From Anseranas semipalmata (Eukaryota; Chordata; Aves; Anseriformes; Anseranatidae): DNA of 64,000 nucleotides. The DNA lies in contig VXAA01006530.1 of assembly GCA_013399115.1 (NCBI GenBank), positions 294,610 to 358,609 of the forward strand, given 5' to 3'. Shown here in pieces: positions 38,644-52,405 of the stretch (its first letter is position 1; each line of letters starts with the position of its first letter). Below the pieces are notes generated by a model that was not told where the DNA came from, ran no database searches, and saw nothing but the letters and a program-made list of their open reading frames with translations. The position numbers and the translations under genes are program-made.

Positions 38644-40164
38644 AATATCTCAAGCACACAGTCAACTGCCTTATAAATATACAAGAGGAACTGAGTCAAC
38701 AAATACACAAGAGCTGCTGACACAGGTTGTCTGGGTTCTTGGCAGTATAGGATCATTTGTATTAATGACATCTTGTGAAAAATAGCTACTCAGAATGAAA
38801 ATTTTAAATATCAAAGAACATTTAATGGCATTTTCACATCAAAAAGGAAAAGAAAAATAATTTATGTTTCTAGATAGAAATTTAGCTTTTAAGTAGATCA
38901 TCTCATTTCCTTAATATATATTATATATATTTGTAAGCAAACAAGTATAGCATGATGAAAGAAGAAACTGAGATACACAGAATTATTTAGCTGTTGCTTT
39001 ATTATTTAAGCGTACTTACATAAATACACATTTAAAAGAAAAAAAAGTTGAGATTACTAGACAGATGTAAGAAGTTTTACAACATTGGTAATTGCATAGA
39101 TTCAGTACTAGATTAATGCTTTGGAAGGAGTGTTGATTTGGAACCTAGAATTAAACAATTAGACTGATTTCATGAGTTGAAGTGAGGATGAAGAGTTACT
39201 ATATAAAATGGATATTTAGGTAGTGCGATATTGGCAGTTTGCCCAGCATATAAAATGATCCACAAAGCCATGATGCAGTAAAATATTTCTGATAAGAAAC
39301 ACTGCCCATTTCAGTATATAATTATGATTAATTTAGTTGATAGGCAATTTTGTGATACGTCACAGAATCTGACGTAAAGTGAATTACAATTAACAATGCT
39401 GTTATAATTAATAATTAATCAATAGATTGTTTCTTAGAATATAACTGTGTATGTATACTAATCCTTCTCTTCTGTAGTGACATTTTTACCAGCTTAAGCC
39501 TAAGTATTGAGGCATATGTAAATATAAAAGTATATACATTATAGCATTGCTGAAATATACTATTGTAATAGACTCTGGACTTACAAGAATAGATGTAAAA
39601 TCTGAATATGTTTTTATTTTGTATTACCAGACCTCTTTCTGAAGAAAATTAATTTATCAAGTAGGACTCCTGCACAGTAGACCAAATATATGAGAGAAAA
39701 TTTTCATTCAGTATTTTTCCCCATAAAACAAAAGACAAAAAGTCTTGAATGGAAAACACTTTCCATCTTTAAAGTGCTGTTCAGGATTTTTAAAATCTCT
39801 AGCAAATTGTACATTTTCTGCTTAGTTTCATTTTGCACTATTTGAGCCAGCTTTTATCTAAAAGAAATATTGGAGTTCTTATTCCAGACGCAATGTGAAA
39901 ATCCACATGATGTTCAACTTCATGATTTTAATGTCTCAGATTGGCAGTAGCTTCTGAAGCTCTGAAATTCAATCCTGTGGTTACTACATTAAATTCTCAA
40001 ATAAAGTAATGGTTGCTTATCTGGTATTACTTGATGATAGATGTTCTGGACTATTATCTACAAAGTATCTGGGTATTTTGTTTTGTAGTATCATATATTA
40101 AGAAATTGGATTATAAACTATTAAATCATCTATTTTTTGTGTGTGTGAAATTTTAAGATATATC

Positions 40165-40199
40165 TGTATAGTAAACCAAATTTGTATAGTAAACCAAAT
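40165..40199 (+). repeat. 18-bp tandem duplication
   Basis: TGTATAGTAAACCAAAT occurs twice with one base between the copies. Confidence 0.95.
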
Positions 40200-43100
40200 A
40201 ATGGCTGCTGTAGGGTAGTCATTGAGAATGTTAAAGCAGTAGACCTGTTTTATTTTAAAGATCATTTGAAGCATTATACTAGTTTAGGGTTAGTCACAGT
40301 GACTGCTTAACTTGCTGTTTGTTTTCTTGCTGCTGATCACACGAAGTTGGTAGTACATGCCTTTCAGCATTGAATGATGTAAACGCTATCTACCTGTTCT
40401 TGGAGCTGCAGAAGGCAGCTCGACAAATGACACAAAGTTTAGTGGTACGTGCTGAGAACTAAAATGTATGCAGAAACAATGTTTTTGTCTTTTTCTATAA
40501 TGTATGCATGCTGGGATGTGCCAGATGTTCCAGATGCTTTTTTTGGATGATAGGCAGTCTCAGTACTACTATGATAAGTATAATAATCAAGGTAATCTGG
40601 GAGAATCATGTGTTCAGCTCCATATGACTGAAGGAGGAGTTTTTTATTGCCAATTTTGTAGGAAAAGTGATTATATTTTATTTCTTGCTTTCTGTTATTG
40701 CAGGAAGAAAAAAACTGTTAACTGTCAAGCAATGAGCTTCTTCAGAGTCTTGTTTCCTTTCTGACTTCTAACTTTTAACTTTTAATTTAATTTAATTTAT
40801 TTCCATCTGTAACACAGAAAACATTCTTTCCCTACCTTGTAGGTATGTTGAGAAATCACTGTGAGAATGATAGATGAACCTAGTAGCTCAGAGAAGCTAA
40901 AATGAGTTTTTCTACGTTCTGTAGCTTCAAACTGATTCTGTCCAGTTTTATTGATAGCAAGATAAGATTATTTTGCATTTGTACTGCACCTTAACTGTGT
41001 ACATCAAAACTTGAGCTGACAAGTTTCTAGCTGCTACTGTAAAGACCCACCTTACAGTACTAATGTCCAAAACAGGTATTTGCAGTAAGGAGAAGCAGTT
41101 GTGCTGCGCTCTAGTTCTGAGCAACTTTATCTGTAAAGTTCTGTCAGGTGCTGAAAAGTTTTGCCTATAAGATCCACTGCACTAAAGAAGTGAAATCGTT
41201 GACCATCATTGAATCTGAACTTTTGGTACCCTTTGTATTCTATCTATGCTACAGTGTGAAGACAGTGTGTAGATTCTCTAAGACCAAATTTAGCTGATAT
41301 ATCTGCACAGTGTAAACCAACATTTGTTTCAGATATACCTTTTTCAGTTCTGGAAGCAGCTTAGAAAAATGGTTGAGCTTGCCCCTGAAATAGTATGCAG
41401 CATCTGGATCCAAGCATAGTATTTCCATCTCTCTCTATAGAGCACTGTGCAGTTGTGAACTCAGGTGAGGTATGGGCATCTCCACCATTTGGTGTAGACC
41501 TGTCTTGAGCTCCAGTCATGCAGTATTTCAAGAGAGAGGTCCTGAAATTTTGCATTGAACACAACTGCAGTGGTTATAACTGATGTATTTCCAATGGCCT
41601 GTGATACTTGCTTCACCAATTCAACTATAATCCAGCCAATGCGTTACTGCTTGCTTCCAAATGTTTACGCTACCTTGTTTGTTTTGAACTCTTTAAACTG
41701 ATAGTTATGTTAGGATGCTTTAGCAAAGCAAATATGAGGCTGTCTTTAGACAAACATGCACCGTGTTTTCATAAGTAATTTCACTGTATTAGCACATGTT
41801 TAAATTGTTATTCAATTGTTATGTCTTCAAACGAACTAGTACTAACTATCAATGAAAGATCGCAAATGAAACATTCATTAACTTACTGTATCCTCATATG
41901 TAAATTGCAATTTGTAAAGCGTTCAGGACTCCTCTGACTCCAGAAAGTCACAACAGAGCTAAGATTTACTGTATTATATTATTCTAGCAGACACATTTAA
42001 AGCTTATTTTTATTAATTTTTTTTTTGTAGCCTGAAGAATTATTTCTGATTTTATTGATATACTCTAAAGATAAATCAACAGCCATTTGGATTGATCAGA
42101 TTCGGCATTTGTTAATAAACATTAGCAACAACTGATATTATTGCTACCAGAATTGCAATATTTATCATCCAGAAGAATGCACCAAATGCAAATATGCAAC
42201 TCATCTTCCTTGTAATACAGATATCATCTCCTGCTGTTACTGACCAAAGGATCAGTATGCAGGAAGCCAGCTATAGTACTCTGAAGACAGTCCTCTGAGT
42301 CTTCCTCTCTACACACTGACTTGGATCTTGGCCCCCATCCTTTCCCTCTTCACCTTCTTAGCAGGCTTCCTAGCGAGAGAATGGGCAAGGGGTTTTAGAG
42401 GTCAAGAGAAAGCACTGTTGGCATGATAGAAAAGGAGGTCAGTCCCCTACAGGACAGGGTCTTGGGTAGCCTATGCCTTGATGAATGAGGAAGGTGAGAA
42501 AAAGGAAGGAAAAGGAATTGGTTGTCTCTTTCCTTGACCTGTGTAACTTCTTGAAGCTGCACTGCATCCTTCCAACCTGAGCCACTCTCTTTCTTCCACC
42601 TCCCTTACCTTTCCCGTAGAATCCTGTGCAGCAAAATCACTGCGGAATATTGGGCTTTATGTCAATTTTGTTTTTTAGTTTCTCAGAAAGAAAATATTTG
42701 TGCTTCTTGACAGTAGAAACTTCCAGTTCAAAAATACATTCCATCTCTAACAGCATGATTTTATGTGATTGGATTTCCAACTCTGTACACCGTTTTTCCA
42801 GGAAGAACTCTACTACATTTTTTCACGTGAAGTCTGTAAACCTTCACACCACCTTCAATACCACTGGCCTTAAATTCTACCTTGTAATTTTTCGGTAATG
42901 AAATAAAATTCTGTTCTCTAAACTTCAGTATGTACTTCAAGTAAATGTCCACTTTAGTTACTATACATCTTGTATAAAATTAAGATTGCTAGAATCCAGC
43001 ATTTGAGTGATTGCTTATTCCAAAAAACTCAGTAGCTCTAGTTAATTTATTGAAAGAACAGAAATTTATTTACAGGTTAGTATACTGTTTCTCTTTGATC

Positions 43101-46100
43101 AAAGACGACAACAACAGAAAAACTCAATTTATTTGGAATTCATCATTTATTCTTACTTTTTGAAGAAAAGAGGTAGAACTTTTATTTTGGCTTTTTTTTT
43201 AGGGTCTTTGTGTTTTTTTTGTTTGTTTTTTACACCTTTGGATGTTCAGGTTAAGCCTTCCTTAAATTTCTTTGAAAGTGGTGGATTGATGAGGAGTAAG
43301 AGGCTTTGGACAACACAAAGTACAGCTTTATCATCCTTTTGTGGATTTTTTTTTTTATTATTACACGAGAAATTGTTAGCCACAGGGCAGCCTTCTTTTA
43401 GATGTTCTTTTAGAACGCTTTTTAAATCTCATGTATGATCTAGAATATATTCTCTTCTTCATGTTTTTTTTTTTCCAAAAATGGGTAAAAAAAATTCTGC
43501 TATCTATTACCTACTATGCACTGACTTAATATTCATGATGTGGAAAATAATTAAAAATTCTGAGTGGATATTTTCCTTCTATCCTTAGCTAATTTTGTCA
43601 CCTGTCACAGTTTTTTCAGCTTAAGAATTGAGTATTACTTTGAACTGCACATGCATGTAGCTTGCATGAGATTATTTCCTGTCTCTATTATCTCTCCCCT
43701 CAACGAGAGTGGAAGAAAAACCTCAAAGGCAGCTTTCATTTTTAGCAGAGCATAATAATTTTGCAAGCATTATATCTTCAGTGGCTTAAGCATCAGCTCA
43801 CTGAGCTAGAGAGATAAATAAAGCCCCTGGCAGCAAGACTACTGTTTCACTTTTGAACAAGCATAACGTAAAGAAATGCTTAGGATAATGAATATGTGAG
43901 TTAAAGAGGCAGCTGAAGAAATAATTTTTGTAGAGCATTAAATATCTGAGTATAGAAGAACAGTATTTATAATAAAGGTAAAAAAATTTTTTTTTTTTTT
44001 ATCCGAATAAATGACATATCTAGCTGGAATGTATTTCATTTGATCATTGCAATTAGTAACTCTCATTATCAAACTATTCTAGTCTTAATACCAACTGTTC
44101 TAGTCTCTTCCACTTGTAAACAAGTAAACAATGACTTTTCAACATCTTTACCCTATCTCTGCAATTCAGAGTTTTTTGTTTCATGTGATTTTGTATGATT
44201 ACTTTGTTATCAGTTATTTATAGAAATTTCAGGTAAATAGGAGTTTCTCCAGATGGGAGAGGATCATCATATCTGCTTGTTAGTGTGTATAGGCCTTATT
44301 TTCCTTCCATTTCTACTCATGGAAGTCAGAAGTAGATCCACTGAAATTGCTGGAGCTACATAAATGTGACGCTTACTTGAAAGAAGGCTGATAGGTGCCA
44401 GTGACCTGAATTTCACAGAATTCATGCTTTGTAGTGTGTGACAGCAACTCAAGACTTGTGCTTCAGGAGTTCCCACATGAGTAGTTAAACAGTTAACTAT
44501 TGTTTTTCTTTTCCCTCTATCGTAGAACCACTGTAAAATTTACCTATGACAGGCTCTCCTTTAGTTAATTAAATTACATTATTCAGTGTCTTTGAAAATT
44601 AGTGGTCATTAACGCACAAAAATAGTGGTATTGAAAAACGAGACTACTAGAAAAACATTTTTCATTAACAGAAGCATATTTCACCTGTTTCTTTTTCAGT
44701 CTAATATATGCAAGTTCACAACATCCAAACAATCGTTTACAGTTGCACTAATGGAATCTTTCATCAAAAGGAATCTTGGAACAGTGATCCAAGATGATCA
44801 CCCATGATATAGGTGTTCTTTGTAGATAAGTAGCTGGACGAGTTCTGTAGTGGTAGTGAAGGTTTGTAGTATAGGTAATAAAAACAAGATGGCCAGCATG
44901 GTGTGAACAAGGAGAAGAGTATCTTAGCTTTGTCAGGGAAGAGAGTGTGGGATGAGTTCCATTTGGAGAGAAAGTGAATAAACCCTGATTTGGAAACACT
45001 TTAATTTGGGAGCAGTCTTAGAACAGAAAGACCTCTACCCGTTAAGAATTAGAACACTTAAATTGACTAAATTACTTTCCTACTTTTAGTCGCTAGAATT
45101 AGTAACACTAAAAGGCAGAGGGATATGAGAAGAAAATCTTTAAGCCTTTTAGTATGAATAAACTTTATTTTGGTAATAGTGGCATGAGTAGTACTGCTGT
45201 CAAAGTCCTTTTACTTGGTTGGCCGCACGATATATTTTACTAGAATGTCCACAGTATTTTCAGGGATAACCAGTTCATTCATATTTAATAGTGCGTTAAC
45301 AGCAGCAGAAATCTGACATGTATTATGCAGGATTTTACTGAAGCTCTTCAAACAGATATTTTGCTATAGATGTATGCTATTATCTCTCATAGTCTCCTTC
45401 AAGAAAATATGATGAATACTTCTACGTGGTATATTTTCATTTTTGTAGGTTCTTTACACTTTAGATTTCAGGTATACTCTAAGAAGGATTAAGTCATTTA
45501 TAGCACTCAGGTTACAGGGGAAAGCCTGTTAGAACTTTCTGTACTCAGTTACTCAATGGGGAGCTCCTATCATCACCTGGATTCCAAACGTATGTGGGAG
45601 AACTCCCTGCTTTTAAGTGTGAGGGCACCATTTCAATACTCTTCATCAGCTATGTTATTTGAATGGTCTTCCACATCATTTGTAATAAATACTTAACTCA
45701 GTAAGGAGATCAGCTGCTGTAGCTGCCCCTTCAAAATATTCCCCTACATCCTGTAACAAACCTAGGTTTGGTCTATCATAATGGCTATCATAATTTTTTT
45801 TTTATAATTACAACTATAGTGCGTCCAAATAAGAGAGGAGAAAGCAGGAACATGAGGGGCATCATAGATAACTGGGATACTAGCATTCCATGATGATTAA
45901 AGACATGGACTGTTGTACTCTAGATAAAGAAAGGCAAAAGGTCCTGCTTTGGGGAAAACATCTTTCTGATATGTTAGGTAACTAGTTTAATCTCATTAGA
46001 TGCAAGCAGATGATAAGCAAAACTCCTGAGAGGTTTTCAAATTACCGTGATATCAACAATCCCCCTCTAACTTATGAATTATTAACAGGGTAACTTCATT

Positions 46101-46930
46101 TAAGGTTTTCTGCATGCTTCCAGTGGTAAACCATCTACTATCCACAGTAGAAATGGCAAGGTAAAAGATAATAAATGATTCTGTGTATGGATACACCAGG
46201 GGGATGTGAAGGAGGGACGTGGCAAAATTAATGCTTGTCCTCTGAACATTTTAAAACTTTATTAGAAATCTGTGCGTGTTAGAATGTATGTGTTATAGTC
46301 TATGTAGTCAAATACCGTACCCGCAGACCTAAAAATAGAACCAGCAGACTTCCTGTCTTTCACATGTGAACTATGCAGTTAAGTTTTGTAACTGTTCACT
46401 GAGGTCATATGTGATTAAATATTTTTACAGATACCTAAAGCAGTGATGTTATAACACAAGCATTATACTTGCAAAAAGGAATCTGTTTCCTATTTGGTTG
46501 TTCAGAAAGGATTTAAAGTAAAAGATTTTTCAGGTGTTAATTTCTGCATTTCATGATGAGAATCTACTTTTTAGCTGTAAGAAAACTTATCCATCAGAAA
46601 GCTTAGTTTAAAATAATTTAAAACAGTCTGAAGATTTTATTTTTAATCCTGAATCACCTACTCCTAAAAGACACGTTCACGTCCAAACCTCAGATGAGTA
46701 ACTTCAGTGTAGTAAATCAAGTTATATAAAGCTATGTAAGCATGATATTAAAGAAAGTTTTGATGACAGGTTCCTCGTTGGTCTTAAAATCCTCTACATT
46801 ATTCTTCTGAAATCTATCCTGCAATATTTGTCCTTTATATCTAACACATTCTAGAGCTCCCTTTCAAACTGTAACGTTTTTGCAAGCACTGACATGCTAA
46901 CATTTTAGCTTCCTTTCTTATTTTAAACAG

Positions 46931-46977
46931 CTTCGATTACAATACTACAGGAGCCAAAATTATTTTCAAGTGCAGAT
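46931..46977 (+). CDS. CNKSR2: CNKSR2-type scaffold, exon 8 of window (extra block, part A)
   Basis: This 47-nt exon lies between a pyrimidine-rich TTTAAACAG and a GTAAGT donor. It enters in phase 0, exactly where the previous exon leaves, and exits in phase 2. It encodes LRLQYYRSQNYFQVQ plus two bases of Ile. I know no counterpart in mammalian CNKSR2. Support comes from the splice sites and from the phase chain with the next three short exons, which ends in phase 0 at the known exon 60422-60470. Tyr- and Gln-rich; function unknown. Confidence 0.72.
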
Positions 46978-47180
46978 GTAAGTTGCTTTATACATGATCT
47001 TCATTGTGAAATAACATTTAGTTAGAAATTAAAATTTTCCATTTCCTTTTCCTTAGAGTTACAGAATCACTACTGTGGTTTACTTCTGTGTCTTCTTTCA
47101 CTGCAGTTACCGCAATGTTGAGTGCACCAAGGAAGTATACTCTTTAGTCTTGCTTAATACTGTTTGTTTTTCTTCTACAG
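46978..47180 (+). other. Short intron (203 nt)
   Basis: GTAAGT donor and TTTGTTTTTCTTCTACAG acceptor. It is much shorter than the neighbouring introns, which run to kilobases. Nothing else is recognisable in it. Confidence 0.72.
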
Positions 47181-47215
47181 AGAGCAGGGGACACGGTCAG
47201 TGGAGACACTGAAAG
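47181..47215 (+). CDS. CNKSR2: CNKSR2-type scaffold, exon 9 of window (extra block, part B)
   Basis: This 35-nt microexon has one of the best acceptors in the window (TTTTTCTTCTACAG) and a GTAATT donor. It enters in phase 2 and exits in phase 1. It completes Ile and encodes EQGTRSVETLK plus one base of Val. There is no known counterpart in mammalian CNKSR2. The phase fit on both sides is the main evidence. Confidence 0.7.
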
Positions 47216-48771
47216 GTAATTTCTTCTGTTATTTTTGTATTTAAATAGATACATTATCTATGAATTACGTGTAATTATTTACTCTCAGAAATTTAGTTGC
47301 AATATTTGAAGAATAAATTTTCAGGTGTTAGTGAGAAAAGCATTAATACCATTTAGTAAATGACACAACTGTTTCACCTGCTAACTACACCAAATATGAA
47401 GATAGATTACAAAGGCTGAATTTTCTTTAAAATACTTCTGATGTGAAATTATAAACAATTAGGAGGGGAAAAAACTGATCCTACTACAAAGTAGCAGATG
47501 TCTCCCTCCACTTTTTTTTTTTTTTTTTGAAACTTATTTTTTTAAAATCAGTTTGAGGATGAAAATCCTAATGCATGTATAGCATAATTTTTGAAAATAA
47601 CAGGCAGAATTTTCCGATGAATATGTAATTCAGTATGTACAAAAGTTACTGTTTATAGTTGTCTCATATCTGATAAATAATAAGAATGAGGACTTTGGTT
47701 TCTCTTACATTTGAATTTAATCAACTAATTCTAATGAATACAATAGTAATTTTGTCTTTGTTTCCTTCGCAGTTTATCTGATGAAGTATGTGCCAAATAT
47801 TTTAGTTGCATCCAATATGTCATATTAAAAGAATAAGTTTGAAATAACAGATACTTGGGTATCATGGAATGCCATAATTAAGGTTTATTTGCAGTGTGTT
47901 CATATGCATAATTATTCTTTTTTAATCTTTTCATCATATATGGCCTAAACTTGTTTACGAAGCTAAGCCGTGCACTGAATACAGAATAATTACATTTCTT
48001 TACAGCACTTTCACCAATTGGAAGGACTTACAATTAGGAATTTTCTTCAGTGTTACAAATTTCACTACTTTTCAGCTAAAACTGCAAGGTACAACAGTAA
48101 TTGTTCATCACTAAACACAAGTAGCCTGGTGCCTGATTTTTCGGGATTGTCAGCATTTTTACCTCTATGTACTAAACATCATAGTTTGCATATTTAAAAT
48201 GGCATTCAACTAAACTGAGTAGCAGTGTTATCTCAGATGAAAATGAGGTAAAGATGGAGTAAAAAGGAATTTTTCTAGGGTAAAATTCTATTTTATCATG
48301 TAAAGATAGTCTTGTCTCTCCATTGACACCCTTGTAGTAGTCCATTATCTCATCAGCTAAATATAGGTCCTTATTTTCACAATAAACTAAGTTTAGTCTA
48401 ACTTTCGTCCCCATTCAGAGCCAAAGCAGCATCCATCTTGTATAAAATGGGAGTTATTGTATGAGGCAGGAAAATGTGTCTTTCTCAGTCTCGTTTTTAA
48501 ATAGCAATTGGATTTCACCTTTTACCCTTACTTCTTATATTGGAGTTCTCAGAACTGAAGGATTACTGGAAATCTCACCTACTTCCTGTTTGGACTTAGT
48601 CTTCTCTTCCAGCTCTGTTATGCCAGATGATGATATCCTCTTCTTCCCTCATATTTGTTTCTCATTGCTTTTTGTCACTCCCTTTTTTCATCCTTCCTCA
48701 TCCCGGTAAGGCTGCTCCCTACCTCAGGTGCCTCCTACCTGACTTTGTGCAACAGAAAGCAATCACAGACA

Positions 48772-48838
48772 AAAAAAAAAAAAAANAAAAAATAAAAAAA
48801 AAAAAAAAAAAAAAAAAAGAAAGAAAGAAAAAAAAAGT
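48772..48838. repeat. Poly-A / (GAAA) tract with one N
   Basis: This is a long adenine run with a short GAAA section. The base at 48786 is N, so the length of the run is uncertain. Confidence 0.95.
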
Positions 48839-49464
48839 AGGTGTCATGCTTTTTACCCCTTTTTTTGTCTTTCTTCTCCACTCCCATAGTTTCTTGCAGT
48901 CACAAACAAGAGTTGCAAAGAAATTTTGTTCTTCCTAGAGCAAAGCACGCCTAATTACTCTGAGAGGATTGCACATGCTCAGTTTGGGAGGGACATTATA
49001 ATCCAGATGGAGCATCCTTAGTGGACAGGACATAAATCTCTGCTGGACTTTTGCCATATTTTCCATGGACATATAGCTTAACGAGATGTTGGAAAACTTT
49101 CATGGGCCTAACAAAAACATGTTCCTTTATAGAGTGACTCTACCTTTTCTAATCCTTTCCCCACACATTTTATATTTTAGGTCCATTTTGATTGTTTTGT
49201 ATCCTGTCAAAAATTTGAAAAATATTTTTAAAAAGGTAGAACAATATCTTCTTACTCCTAATTACTTTACTAACTCTTTTAAGGGGTTGAACAATTTAAA
49301 ATAAAAATATTTCAGCTTGAAATCAGCTGAGATGGGCACTGGTAGAAGTTTTGGGGAGCTGGAGACAAACTCTGTGGGTAGTTTCACATATTTGGATAAA
49401 ATAACTGTACAGCCAATGAAGATAAGGCTGTTCATGTAGTTCCCATGATAGGATTGCATTATTT

Positions 49465-49468
<4 letters not shown>

Positions 49469-49498
<30 letters not shown>
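49469..49498. repeat. Poly-A tract
   Basis: About 30 adenines in a row. No recognisable SINE or LINE body precedes it, so I read it as a homopolymer rather than a retroposon tail. Confidence 0.9.
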
Positions 49499-49499
<1 letters not shown>

Positions 49500-52302
49500 A
49501 GAAGAAGGATGCTTCCTGCACATACTAGAATATACGGCATACTGCAGGGAATATTTGCCAAAAACAAACACTAGCCAAACACAAAAACAGATGTGTGAGA
49601 AATATGAGACTACAGAATGTTTCTGTGAATATCTAGTTTATAAAACACTTCAGATGAGTAGAATGTAAAGCTGATCTAGTAGTTTTTTTATGTTTGAGCA
49701 GAAAAAAAGGGAGATATTTGTACATTACAACTCTTCAGAACTCTTTTGGTGTGTCTATATCATGTGTTTGGCCCAGCCCTATGCACAGGGCTAGTGTTTC
49801 ACTGTCCACGTAGAGCATCCACGCTCCTCGTTGTAAAATACTGTCAGTTCGCACATTAATCTCTACCCCTTTCTGACCAATGCAGAAAATTTGAGCTCTG
49901 CTTTGAAGCAATATTGTGTATAGAAAAGTAGGGCACCCCTAGAGAGTTTGAGACTTGCTTCTGAGCAGGTGTCATGATTTAGGAAATTACCCTCTGCAGT
50001 TGGAGATGGAATCACTAAATGTGCAAGTACTCCTTGGTTTTATGAAGACAAACCAAATTAAATGCTTCCTGAAGAAGCAGCTAACTTGTTTTCCTTTTTA
50101 CCAGAAGCAGTTCACACTGTTTGTTATTGTTCCAGGGCTGAGAAAGTGGTAATAGGCATCTAACATGTAGTTGCTGCTGCAGCTGTTCTGCAAACAAATG
50201 TCTGACTGTGCTTAGCAGTGTTCATTGTGTTCTTTGACCTTAATTTTACTTTAGGAAAAAAAAGTCTAGTAATAGGAAGCCTTGACATCTGTGGATTCTA
50301 GATGTGCGCCTGTAACGTAAGCATGACATCATTGCAGGGACCTTGGATTTTGAAGATCTTACTAACGTGCTAACCACACAGGCCTGCCAGGAAAAGAGGA
50401 GGCACAAAAGAACAGTATCATTCATGCATTACCCAACTGCTAGTTGAATAAACAGTTTTAAAAACTATTACTTTAGGACTGCTTGCACTTAGTTTGCAGG
50501 TAGAAGTACTACTCAGCTCTTTTTTCATAACATGTTTTGTCTTTGTAAATATTAATACTTTAAAATGTTTTTTATCATCTCCTCAGTGGCTGTGGTATTC
50601 TTTGGAAATGATTTTTTTTTAGTTGTGGTTAATGCTGGAGAGGTAAGAGACGAGTATTCTGAAAATAAATTTTAGTCTTGACATTGTCTTGTGAACTTTG
50701 CGTGTACAGGCAGGCCTGTATTGCAGTCATGCAGAACAGTACAGGTGCATTACACTAGCTGGCTGATGCTTGAGGTATCGAGTACAGTAACTGAGCCAGC
50801 ATGGAACTGAGAAAGGATTTCAAATCTCACTGCAAAATACTCAATAATTAATTTGCAGTGAACATTTGCTTGTTGTGACAGGAATACATTACATAAGCTG
50901 TGGAAGTTCTGATAACTTAACTAGAAATCATGAATCCAGGCAAAGCAGTTAAAGACACACTCCTGTGACCACATAAGTAGTATCTAGATAAGTAATTCCA
51001 GATTGCTACATATGTGTTCTTGGGAACCTGCAATAAGGGAATTTCACATAAGGTACAATACTTTTCTGCACAAATGTATTTTCTTATACACTGATATTTG
51101 AAATTAGTGCAATTACAGGGGCAAGGAGTTTAGCCAATCTGTTTTCATTTTAAAAGGGTTTGCTTTAGTACTTTAAATAATGCAATCAGTGATAGATGCG
51201 TTAAGGCAGAAAGAACTGTTGGTTTCAGGTCCCCTAGGCAGTATAACTGCTCAATGTCGAGGCTGAAGATTTTGAATCATGGTCAGAATGATGTTTTAAA
51301 TAGAAAAGTAATTTTTTCTGAATCATGTCAGATCTATGAGGAGTTTTGAATGGTATAAGGCCATATTTGTGATTGCTGAAAGAAACAGATTTGATTTAAA
51401 AAGAAATAAAAATACTAAAATTAAAAAAAAAAATCTTCCATGCCACATCTATACTATATTTGAACAGAGACCAGAAAAGAAGAAAAAAAAAAAAACAGAA
51501 TATTCAATGACCCTTTTTTTTCTGAAGTTAATTTTGATGGCCTGGACCCTGAGCTGCAACCAGAGTGCACTTGAAGTAGTTCAGAATGTTAGACACGAAG
51601 GTTGAAGGGAGCTTTGTATGCTCTTTACTTGGGAAATGTAAAATTGTAGATGTATATGCCAAGTGAAAAAGAGTGGGGTGATACGTATGCTATTTTCTAG
51701 TTCTTAGCTGCTGTGGATCAATGGAGGTGTTCCCCAAACTCTGCATGTTTTGGATCCTCATATGCTTCTACATATCCATCTGGCAGCAAGGAATATCTTC
51801 AAATGCTGGCTTCACTATAGTCCATAATGTTTAAGCAGCAGCTTCAAAATTCTCTCGAATCTTCTGTGCAAGGATCTTGAGATCCTACATTTATGTAACC
51901 TTATGAAACAGGAGCCATCTTACAGCAGACTAGCAACAAAAGCTCTCAAAATAGTCTGTATATTGACTGTGCCTCAAGTGGGACATTCCAGATAGGTCCC
52001 CAGTCAGAATGGTCAGAGGATGTTACATCACGGCAGTGGTGAAATGCACTACTTAATAGTTATACCCAGTTACCTCTGTTCCAGGAGTGAGCTCTTTTTT
52101 TTTTTTTTAACATACTGGAAACTTTCATAGATTACAAAGTTCTTGAAAATTTGTATAGTCAGAAGATAAGTTTGGATTGCTCTGTTTGGTCAATAATAAA
52201 TACAAACCAAAGAAGTGATTAGTATCTAAAATGATTTTCAAATCAATGGAAAATATCTATTAGCGGTTTGTTATAACTAGAATCATTTTATATTGCTTCT
52301 AG

Positions 52303-52405
52303 TTTATAATCCTATCCATTACTGCCAGAACCCCTTTAATCAGGATCTTAAGAAAGTAAACAATATAGATAGTAACTATTCCAGATACCGAAGACTAGGT
52401 GAAAG
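52303..52405 (+). CDS. CNKSR2: CNKSR2-type scaffold, exon 10 of window (extra block, part C)
   Basis: This 103-nt exon lies between TTGCTTCTAG and GTAAGG. It enters in phase 1 (completing Val) and exits in phase 2. The 33 complete codons begin YNPIHYCQNPFNQDLKK and end NYSRYRRLGE, and the frame is open only in the phase required by its neighbours. It is polar, with Asn, Tyr and Arg prominent. I know of no match in mammalian CNKSR2. CNKSR3 has a Tyr/Arg/Ser-rich stretch at a similar distance from its end, but I cannot establish homology by eye. Confidence 0.78.

Larger units (their letters stand above)
36058..46930 (+). other. Intron
   Basis: This 10.9-kb intron runs from GTAAGT to a pyrimidine-rich CTTATTTTAAACAG acceptor. 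It holds a 150-codon minus-strand open frame (38191-38643), an 18-bp tandem duplication (40165-40199), poly-A/T tracts near 37505, 42018, 43343 and 43988, and no transposon that I can name. In remembered mammalian CNKSR2 the next exon would be the one at 60422; here four more exons come first. Confidence 0.82.
47216..52302 (+). other. Intron
   Basis: This 5.1-kb intron runs from GTAATT to ATATTGCTTCTAG. It contains several long A or T homopolymers (47512-47529, 48772-48838 with one N, 49469-49498, 52095-52109) and no named transposon. A CAG-TTTATCTGATGAA-GTATGT segment at 47773-47785 and a TTTTTAG-bounded 20-nt segment at 50623-50642 look like microexons but do not fit the frame. Confidence 0.8.

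Noticed and set aside
43133..43438. 101-codon plus-strand open frame
   Set aside because: It is made largely of translated T-rich tracts (Phe/Leu runs), as expected by chance in AT-rich intron.
47773..47785. 13-nt microexon candidate (TTCGCAG acceptor, GTATGT donor)
   Set aside because: Including it after the exon at 47181-47215 would put the next exon (52303) into a frame with an immediate stop, whereas direct joining is open.
49469..49498. Poly-A run as the tail of a retrogene or SINE
   Set aside because: No recognisable body, open frame or target-site duplication is visible upstream.
50623..50642. 20-nt microexon candidate (TTTTTTAG acceptor, GTAAGA donor)
   Set aside because: It would change the phase and open a stop early in the exon at 52303-52405.
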